From Opitutaceae bacterium (GTDB lineage Bacteria; Verrucomicrobiota; Verrucomicrobiia; Opitutales; Opitutaceae), in assembly GCA_024711005.1 (NCBI GenBank), contig JANJTQ010000009.1, forward strand, positions 1 to 64,000: DNA of 64,000 nt, written 5' to 3'. This document shows, piece after piece, positions 56,865 to 64,000 of the stretch. A program made the translations under genes and the position numbers. Below the pieces are notes generated by a model, which saw only the letters and a list, made by a program, of their open reading frames with translations, did no database searches and was not told where the DNA came from. Within the stretch, counting starts at the first letter, position 1. Each line of letters opens with the position of its first letter.

Positions 56865-58322
56865 TCAAATCGCCTGCGGCAACGACAGGGATTCCGCCGG
56901 TCCGGGCAGACGTTTCCGTTTCCGATAAAGCGTGGCTTGGTTGATGCCAAGGACGTGGGCGGCATAGCCGAGTGTCTGCGTGCGAGCCACCACTTCGCGG
57001 ATGTGCGCCTCCTCCAATTCCGCCAGACTGATGAGATCCCCGACCTGCGGGATACCGGCCGGCAGGGTCGCATTGAATGGCGGAAAATCATCCGCATCGA
57101 TATTCTCGCGGTCGGAAAGAATCGCCGCGCGCTCCACCACATTTCGCAGTTCGCGCAGATTACCCGGCCAGGAATGCGCCAGCAGCGCCTGACGCGCCGC
57201 CGGAGTGAAGGAGCGATTCCCGCGCAGATCCGCATCGCGCGTGACGTCGCGCAGAAACTCCTCGGCAAACGGCAGAATATCCTCGGGGCGGCGTCGCAAC
57301 GGAGGCATGTCGAGCGTGATGACATTGAGCCGATAAAACAGATCTTCGCGAAAACGACCGGCCTTCACCTCTTGGTGAAGATCGCGATTGGTCGCGGCCA
57401 GCACGCGAATGTTGGCATGACGGGTCTTCGTGTCGCCCACGCGCTCATACTGGCGGTCCTGCAAGAGGCGAAGAAGCTTCGGTTGAATCTCCAAAGGCAG
57501 TTCCCCGATCTCGTCGAGAAACAGCGTTCCCCCCTCCGCGGCGGCAACTTTTCCGAACGTGTCGTTCACCGCGCCGGTGAACGAGCCACGCACATGGCCG
57601 AACAACTCGCTCTCCAGCAACTGGGCCTGAAGACAAGGACAGTTCACGGTCACGAACGGCATGCGTTTGCGCAGGCTGCGGTCGTGGATTCCGCAGGCGA
57701 GCGCGGTTTTCCCGGTGCCATTTTCGCCAAGGATGAGAATATTGGCCGAGGTCGGCGCCACCCGCAGCGCCACCTGAAGAACCTGACGCATGCGCTGGCT
57801 TTGCGAACCGAAGGCGACGGTCGCCCCTCCTCTCTTCACATCCCCGGACGAGCCGTTCGGCGAAGGCGTTTTTTCCTCCGGCTGCGGAGGCAGGGGCACG
57901 CGGGCGCAGGTCTTCAACAAGGCTTTCAACTCATGCGTCGAAAACGGTTTCGTGATGCAATGATTGACTCCCTGCTGCCGGGCGGTGCGCGCAGTGAGTT
58001 CATCCGACACGGTGGCAACGATGGGAATCTCCGGATCGATCTGCCGGAGACGTCGCAGCAACAGTTGTCCGGAAGCGGCCTTCATCTCCCAATCAAGGAG
58101 CGCCACGCCGAATCCCGCGGTGGACGGCAAGGCATCCAGCGCCGCCAATGAGCCGGTGCACGTGACCGCGTCGTTCTCCCCCACGAGTCCGAAGGCGAGA
58201 AGGCGGCGGCTGCGCGCCTCGTCGCCAATCATCAAGAGCGTCAACGCGCCTCGTTCCGATCCTCCGGATTCCGCCTCGGGGACAAGTATTTTTTGCACGG
58301 ATTTCATGGTTGCGGCGTGCAT
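56865..58322 (-). CDS. NtrC-family sigma-54-dependent response regulator
   Basis: Receiver domain; [53 protein letters not shown]-terminal Fis-type HTH. Confidence 0.92.
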   Translation of the reverse strand: MHAATMKSVQKILVPEAESGGSERGALTLLMIGDEARSRRLLAFGLVGENDAVTCTGSLAALDALPSTAGFGVALLDWEMKAASGQLLLRRLRQIDPEIPIVATVSDELTARTARQQGVNHCITKPFSTHELKALLKTCARVPLPPQPEEKTPSPNGSSGDVKRGGATVAFGSQSQRMRQVLQVALRVAPTSANILILGENGTGKTALACGIHDRSLRKRMPFVTVNCPCLQAQLLESELFGHVRGSFTGAVNDTFGKVAAAEGGTLFLDEIGELPLEIQPKLLRLLQDRQYERVGDTKTRHANIRVLAATNRDLHQEVKAGRFREDLFYRLNVITLDMPPLRRRPEDILPFAEEFLRDVTRDADLRGNRSFTPAARQALLAHSWPGNLRELRNVVERAAILSDRENIDADDFPPFNATLPAGIPQVGDLISLAELEEAHIREVVARTQTLGYAAHVLGINQATLYRKRKRLPGPAESLSLPQAI

Positions 58323-58480
58323 TTTAAACGAATGCGGGAATGCACAGAATCCGGCTGACTTCGTTCCACATAGGGGCGAATCCACCCCCGCAGCCATGGG
58401 GGATTCCCCGCCCCGAATGAATGAAGGCCCGAAGCCGCAATTCCTTAGGCAACGATCCGGCCGGGGACAAGAGCAGGCTC

Positions 58481-59176
58481 TCAATCGGCCGCGTCCGCCT
58501 GGGCTCGCAAAGCCGCCATGCGCTTGTGCCGCCTTCGCAGCCACCACAGGACGCCGGCAAAGATCGCGAGTTTGGTACCGTAAAAAATGCCCAAAAAAAC
58601 CAGCCCGCGATGAGACGGCGCGCCGCCAAAATCTCCTAGGAACAACGCGACATAGGAGCGCAACACATGGATGGGAAGCGCCACCGCGAAATAGACGCGC
58701 AAGGGAATGCCCGACAGCGCCAGGACGTAGTTGCGGATAAAATAAGGAATCGCCGGAGCCAGCATCACCATCAGCGCCACGGCGAAGTTTTCGCCAGGCG
58801 GCACCTCGGGTACATGGTGACGGCGACGCTCAACGGCTCGAACGATGGGCTTCCGCAGAAAACTGCGGGCGATCCAATGCGTGCCGAGCAAGTGAAGCGC
58901 CGTGATGCCGCTGACCACACCCAGCCCGAACACCGGGCCGAACCGCGCCCCAACCAGGAGATAGACCATGCTGATGGGAAAGCCCGCCAGCGGCAAAAAC
59001 GTCGTAAGCGCAAGGAGTGCGCCGGTGTTGAGCCGGTTCAGCGCGCGAGGAATCGCCCTCCAGTCAAAATCCGCCGCCACCAGCCACAGAATCACCACAC
59101 CGACGGCAAAGGCGGCAAGACCGCCGATCAGCCACCGACGTTTCGCCGAATGAGATCGAAATGCGCGCATGATCAT
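58481..59176 (-). CDS. TVP38/TMEM64 (VTT/DedA-like) membrane protein
   Basis: ALLALTTFLPLAGFPISMVYLLVGARFGPVFGLGVV; multiple TMs. Confidence 0.82.
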   Translation of the reverse strand: MIMRAFRSHSAKRRWLIGGLAAFAVGVVILWLVAADFDWRAIPRALNRLNTGALLALTTFLPLAGFPISMVYLLVGARFGPVFGLGVVSGITALHLLGTHWIARSFLRKPIVRAVERRRHHVPEVPPGENFAVALMVMLAPAIPYFIRNYVLALSGIPLRVYFAVALPIHVLRSYVALFLGDFGGAPSHRGLVFLGIFYGTKLAIFAGVLWWLRRRHKRMAALRAQADAAD

Positions 59177-59350
59177 CACGGTGCCATGGACAAAAAATGC
59201 GTGGCTCCACCGTGAAATGACCCGGCAAAAATCCTTTGGTAACGCTCGGACCGGCACAGGGAACCGTCCGTGTCACCCTCGGTCAAGGACCGGGTTTACC
59301 CCTGACTTGGCGCGTTTTCGCACGCCCTTTTCGCATCGTCGACCGCCCTC

Positions 59351-60697
59351 ATGTTTCGCCTGCCCCACCTATTGAAACGGCTTCGCTTCAAACGACACCG
59401 TCCGGTGTCGGCGAAGGACTCGAAACCATCCGTTCGTCGGGTGTGGCTGCTGTCGACGCTGGCGGTAATCTTAATCCTGGGGATCTTTTTCTGGTTCACG
59501 TCGGCTCGCCTGGTGACGGAGCGCGTCGAGATCACCATGCCGGTCGGCGATCCCGCGTTTGCCGAGTCGTTGGGATCCCTGCTCAGTGCGGATTTTTCCA
59601 AAGGAAACCGGGTGGAACTGCTGGTGAACGGGAATGAGTTTTTTCCGGCCATGTTGAAGGCCATCCGCGAGGCGAACCGAACCATCACCCTCGAAACCTA
59701 CATCTGGTCTTCGGGAAAAATCAGCGACCAGTTTATCGAAGCGCTGTCCGAACGGGCCCGCGCCGGAGTCGCCGTCCTCGTTCTGGCCGACGGCGTCGGC
59801 GTTAAAAAACTCACCCGCGAAGACCGGCAGCGTCTGCTCGACGCCGGCGTCGAACTGCTCATTTACGGCCGCGAGCATTGGTACGAAATCAAACCCAATA
59901 TTAATCATCGGACCCACCGGAAACTCATGGTGACCGACGGGCGCGTCGGTTTCACCGGCGGCATGTGCATCGATGACCGCTGGGATGGCGACGCGCAGTC
60001 CACCGAGGTCTGGAGAGAGACGCAGGTGCGCGTCGAAGGCCCGGTGGTCCGACAAATGCAGGCCGTCTTTGCGACCAACTGGATTCAGACCACCTCGCAA
60101 CTTTTGTTCGGTCCCGATTATTTCCCGACCGGTGGCGGCGGACTCGGCGGAGCCTTGGTTCATTGCTACAAAAGCGGTCCGAACGAAGCGCCCGAAAACG
60201 CGCGCATCTCGTATTTGGCCGCCATCGCGGCCGCCCGGGAATCCATCCGGATCGCCAATGCCTACTTCGTGCCGGACGACCTGATGGTGGAAATGCTCGT
60301 CGATGCCCGGCACCGCGGCGTGCACGTGCAAATCATCGTGCCGGCCATCAACGATTCTCGCTTCGGCCGCGCCGCATCCCGCTCCCGTTGGGGAAAGCTG
60401 CTGGCCGCCGGCGTTGAGTTTCACGTCTACCAACGAGCCATGTTTCACTCGAAAATGATGATGATCGACGATCTCTTCACCACGATCGGCTCAACCAATT
60501 TCGACAATCGATCCTTCGGGATCAATGACGAGGTCAACATCAACATCCTCGATGCCGGACTGGCCCGCCGCAGCCGGGAGATTTTCGAGAAAGACCTGAC
60601 GCACTCGCGGGCCGTCACCCAAGCCGAATTTGAAGGCCGGCCGCTCCACATCAAACTCTCCGACTGGTTCTGCGGACTTTTCCGGTCGCAGTTGTAA
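59351..60697 (+). CDS. Cardiolipin synthase / phospholipase D-like
   Basis: Two HKD motifs: HRKLMVTDGRVGFTGG and HSKMMMIDDLFTTIGSTNFD. Confidence 0.93.
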   Translation: MFRLPHLLKRLRFKRHRPVSAKDSKPSVRRVWLLSTLAVILILGIFFWFTSARLVTERVEITMPVGDPAFAESLGSLLSADFSKGNRVELLVNGNEFFPAMLKAIREANRTITLETYIWSSGKISDQFIEALSERARAGVAVLVLADGVGVKKLTREDRQRLLDAGVELLIYGREHWYEIKPNINHRTHRKLMVTDGRVGFTGGMCIDDRWDGDAQSTEVWRETQVRVEGPVVRQMQAVFATNWIQTTSQLLFGPDYFPTGGGGLGGALVHCYKSGPNEAPENARISYLAAIAAARESIRIANAYFVPDDLMVEMLVDARHRGVHVQIIVPAINDSRFGRAASRSRWGKLLAAGVEFHVYQRAMFHSKMMMIDDLFTTIGSTNFDNRSFGINDEVNINILDAGLARRSREIFEKDLTHSRAVTQAEFEGRPLHIKLSDWFCGLFRSQL

Positions 60698-60781
60698 CGG
60701 GATCGCCGCCGAAAACTTCGGCCGAGGAAGGAACCGGGCGGTAAATTGGGCCACCCTTGCCTTTATCCACCCCTCCCTCCG

Positions 60782-60985
60782 ATGAACAAAGCCCTCTCCA
60801 TCGCCATCCTCGTCGTCGGCGTGATTCTGCTTATCTACGGCATCAACGCCGGTGACTCCGTCGCGTCGAACGTTAAAGAAAGCGTCACCGGTACGCCCAC
60901 CGACAAGACAATGTGGCTCATCGTCGGCGGTGTTGTCGCGATGGTCGTCGGAGGTTTTGGTCTGTTGCGCGGCGGCAAGTCCTGA
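60782..60985 (+). CDS. DUF3185 small membrane protein
   Basis: MNKALSIAILVVGVILLIYGINAGDSVASNV...VGGVVAMVVGGFGLLRG. Confidence 0.88.
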   Translation: MNKALSIAILVVGVILLIYGINAGDSVASNVKESVTGTPTDKTMWLIVGGVVAMVVGGFGLLRGGKS

Positions 60986-61252
60986 CCCGCGCACGCAGGC
61001 CCGCACCGAAGTTTTGTTGGATTCCATGGAGAAATCCCGTGGCAATAGGCCTCCGCCTAGGCCTGATGCTACTCATTGGATAATCCGTAAGTAACGCAGT
61101 ACTTTTGTCTTTCAGAAGAGCCATGGGGGATTCTCCGGTGCAAGTTACGGAGATTCTCCGAAATCTTATGGCAAAAGGGGAAATGCTTTTGCCCAAGGAG
61201 GGTGATCGGGGATTGAATCTAAGTTTCCGGTTCTGGTTCGCCCCCTCCTTCA

Positions 61253-62167
61253 TTGGACAACCTCGCCCACATTTCTTTCACAGGCGTTGAGCAGACGCAG
61301 CGCACCTTGGTCGTTCCGAACTTTCGTTATCCGTCCGTGGCGATGAAGCGCCTGCCTGGGACCGATGGCAGCGCCGGAAAAATCAGGCCCGAGGCGGTGG
61401 AGCCGATGGAACCGCTGATGGAGTGGATGCTGGGGCGGGCCGGCTTGCAACCCGCCGCCTACCGAACGTCGGCGATACAGCGCAGGGTTCCCGCCTGTCT
61501 GCGTCAGTTGCGAGTGTCCTCGGTGCATTCGGCCCGGAAACTACTGGAAAGGAAGCCTGAGTTGCTGCCCCATGTCTTGAACACGGTGTTGGTGGGGGTC
61601 AGCGAGTTTTTCCGCGACCGGCCTGTCTTCGATTACCTGGCCGAAACCGTGCTGCCGGAACTGCTGAAAACACGCGCGGAGCTGAAAGTCTGCGGCGCAG
61701 GAGTGTCGGGAGGCCAGGAGATGTACTCAATCGCAATCCTGCTCGCCGAGGCCGGCGTGCTGGATCAATCCACGCTGCTCGGGGTCGACTGCCGGGTCGA
61801 TGCGATCAGAAGCGCCCGCAAAGGCCATTTCAAGTCGGACGACCTGACCGGCGTGTCCCCGGAGCGACGCGAACGCTTCTTCCGGCGGACGGAGGGCAAA
61901 TGGGAGGCGGTTCCCGCATTGAAAAAACGGATACAATGGCAAATGCAAGATCTGCTCGGCCTGGACGCCGGAGGCGTCTGCGACCTGATCTTGTTTCGCA
62001 ATGTGGCCATTTATCTCAACGACGGACATGGCGCCGGCGCATGGGCCCGCATCTGCGATCAACTCGCGCCCGGGGGATATCTGGTCACCGGCAAAGCCGA
62101 AAAGCCGCCCGCCTCGTTGCCGCTCACCCGCGTGGTCCCCTCCATTTACCGCAAGCATCAATCCTAG
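61253..62167 (+). CDS. CheR-type protein-glutamate methyltransferase (start uncertain; 61343 also possible)
   Basis: VGVSEFFRDRPVFDYLAETVLPELL, VCGAGVSGGQEMYSIAILLAEAG, CDLILFRNVAIYL. Confidence 0.88.
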   Translation: MDNLAHISFTGVEQTQRTLVVPNFRYPSVAMKRLPGTDGSAGKIRPEAVEPMEPLMEWMLGRAGLQPAAYRTSAIQRRVPACLRQLRVSSVHSARKLLERKPELLPHVLNTVLVGVSEFFRDRPVFDYLAETVLPELLKTRAELKVCGAGVSGGQEMYSIAILLAEAGVLDQSTLLGVDCRVDAIRSARKGHFKSDDLTGVSPERRERFFRRTEGKWEAVPALKKRIQWQMQDLLGLDAGGVCDLILFRNVAIYLNDGHGAGAWARICDQLAPGGYLVTGKAEKPPASLPLTRVVPSIYRKHQS

Positions 62168-62176
62168 CGTAAAAGA

Positions 62177-63940
62177 ATGCTCACCGACTTCATCTCCAAT
62201 TTGCAGCGCAAGCCGGTGCCCGCATGCACGATTGCGATCTATGTCGTGTGCACCGCCTTGATGGCGTGGGTCAGACTTGGCCCGACGGCCGACAGCATCG
62301 GAACCATCGGATACGGACTGCCTTTGCTGATCTGCCTTTGGTACCCCCAGAGGCGTTTGCTTTGGAGCCTGGTCGTCACGTTCGCGGCGATAGCGGCCTT
62401 CAACATCTTCATCACCCCTCCCCAATGGGCCCTCGGACAGCAGTTCCAAATATGGAACATGCAAATGATCAATATGCTGGTCACGGGCTTGGCCGTGCAC
62501 CTGGTGATTGTTTTGATGACCAAGCTTCGGACCCAGAAAGCGGAACTCGAGGCATCCAATCAGGAACTCCTTGCCCACGAGGAGGAGATTTCCCGGCAGA
62601 ATGAGGAGTTGCAGAGCCAGTCCGAGGAGCTCGCCCAGCAAAACGAGGAAATCCAGCAACAGGCCGAGGAACTACAGACGCAGACGGAGGAATTGCACGC
62701 GGCCAACGAGGAATCCAACAAACGCCAGGCGGTTCTGCAGGCGCTGCTCGAGTCCCTTCACTCCAACGATACGCACGATCTGCCCGCACGCGTCTGCCAC
62801 TTGCTGATGTCGCTCCTGGGCGACGCCGCCGAAGCCGCCGTCGTCTTGAAGAAGGACGGCGACGATCTCGTGGTGGTGGCGCAAGCTGGACCGATCGGCC
62901 TGCCAACCGATCGGTGGGCCTACGATCGGTCGTTCGCCGCCGTGGTGATGCAGCATGACCGCACCGCATATGTGCCCGACCTGCGGCTTCGCCCGGACCT
63001 GAAGGGCGCGCAGACAACGGACCGAATGTTTCGCTCGGTGATGGCGACGCCGCTACGGCTCGCCGGAAAACCGGCCGGTGTCGTCAAGGTATATTCCGTT
63101 CACGCGCACGAATGGAGCAAGGAACAGTTTCAAATCGTCGAATGGATGTCGGCCCAATGCTCGCTTCTGATGGATTCGCGCCGGCTTCAATTGGAACTCC
63201 AACGCGTCAACACCAGCCTCGATCACCTCGTGACCGAGCGCACCGCCGAGTTGCAGGAACTGGTCAACGAACTGGAGCACTTCTCCTACACGATCACCCA
63301 CGACCTCCGTGCCCCGCTGCGGGCGATGCATGGCTTCGCCGGCCTGCTCAGCGACGAGTGCAAAACCGTGCTTAACGAACAGAGTCGCGAATACCTCAGC
63401 CGCATCACCACCGCGGCCGGCCGCATGGATCGACTCATCACCGACGCCCTCAGCTACAGCAAGGTCGTGCGTCATAAAATGCCAATGGAGCCCACCGATG
63501 TGGATCGTCTGCTGCGAGGCATGATCGATTCGTATCCCATTTTCCAAGCCCCCAATGCGCACATCGAGATTGTCGAGCCGCTGCCTTGGGTTCTCGGCAA
63601 CGAAGCCGGACTCACCCAGTGTCTTTCCAATCTCCTCGGCAATGCGGTGAAATTCGTGGCTCCCGGACAGGTGCCGGTGATCCGCGTCAAGGGTGAACAG
63701 CTCGGCGACAAAGTGAGGCTCTGGTGCGAGGATAACGGCATCGGCATTCCGAAGGAATTGCAGACGCGCGTCTTCATCATGTTCCAGCGATTGAGCAAAG
63801 ACTACGAGGGAACCGGCATCGGCCTGGCGCTCGTCAAAAAAGTGGTCGAACGCATGGGCGGCGCCGTGGGCGTCGAATCGGAGCCCGGCAAGGGCAGCCG
63901 CTTCTGGATCGACCTTCAGTCCGTCGACTCCTCGTCATGA
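62177..63940 (+). CDS. Sensor histidine kinase (TM - long coiled coil - GAF - HisKA - HATPase)
   Basis: KdpD/DUF4118-like TMs; EELQSQSEELAQQNEEIQQQAEELQTQTEEL coiled coil; FSYTITHDLRAPLRAMHGF; GTGIGLALVKK. Confidence 0.92.
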   Translation: MLTDFISNLQRKPVPACTIAIYVVCTALMAWVRLGPTADSIGTIGYGLPLLICLWYPQRRLLWSLVVTFAAIAAFNIFITPPQWALGQQFQIWNMQMINMLVTGLAVHLVIVLMTKLRTQKAELEASNQELLAHEEEISRQNEELQSQSEELAQQNEEIQQQAEELQTQTEELHAANEESNKRQAVLQALLESLHSNDTHDLPARVCHLLMSLLGDAAEAAVVLKKDGDDLVVVAQAGPIGLPTDRWAYDRSFAAVVMQHDRTAYVPDLRLRPDLKGAQTTDRMFRSVMATPLRLAGKPAGVVKVYSVHAHEWSKEQFQIVEWMSAQCSLLMDSRRLQLELQRVNTSLDHLVTERTAELQELVNELEHFSYTITHDLRAPLRAMHGFAGLLSDECKTVLNEQSREYLSRITTAAGRMDRLITDALSYSKVVRHKMPMEPTDVDRLLRGMIDSYPIFQAPNAHIEIVEPLPWVLGNEAGLTQCLSNLLGNAVKFVAPGQVPVIRVKGEQLGDKVRLWCEDNGIGIPKELQTRVFIMFQRLSKDYEGTGIGLALVKKVVERMGGAVGVESEPGKGSRFWIDLQSVDSSS

Positions 63941-64000
63941 GTACCAACCTGCCGCGCGTGCTCTATGTCGAGGATGAGGAAGACGACGTCTTCTTTATGC
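63937..64000 (+). CDS. Response regulator, truncated by window end
   Basis: MSTNLPRVLYVEDEEDDVFFM; overlaps kinase stop (ATGA). Confidence 0.8.
   Translation, partial: MSTNLPRVLYVEDEEDDVFFM

Noticed and set aside
1-64000. CRISPR array, rRNA operon, intact prophage or restriction-modification system
   Set aside because: No regularly spaced repeats, no rRNA-like sequence, no phage structural or R-M motifs were seen

Overview
High-GC bacterial chromosomal window. Gene content and order (bamA-ompH/skp-lpxD; prs; rplY-pth-rpsF-ssb-rplI-dnaB; TreY/TreZ/GlgX; SHD1-type and DUF domains) fit a Verrucomicrobia/Opitutaceae-like organism, but this is inference only. Most of the window is ordinary housekeeping: glnD, metF, hisI, prs, lpxD, bamA, dnaB, ribosomal proteins and one tRNA-Asn. 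The more unusual parts are: (1) a response regulator plus histidine kinase at 38.8-40.4 kb whose transmembrane sensor resembles the plant/cyanobacterial ethylene receptor (ETR1-type) domain, with the Cu-ligand Cys-x3-His motif conserved; (2) a rearranged mosaic at 40.4-46.1 kb with a duplicated kinase 3' end, a duplicated and truncated epimerase 5' end, and two inverted copies of a RAYT-like (REP-associated transposase) C-terminal remnant bounding about 4.5 kb; (3) a compact secretin-GspL/M/C-like-GspE assembly locus with no linked pseudopilins; (4) a truncated GxxExxY-type gene bounded by perfect 26-bp inverted repeats; (5) a TreY/TreZ/GlgX locus with a copper-storage-like four-helix protein inside it; (6) a 3.5-kb gene for a CsgG/LpoB-like N-terminus plus SHD1-like C-terminus protein of unknown function. 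No CRISPR array, rRNA operon or intact prophage was seen. All homology calls were made by eye from motifs; no searches were run.
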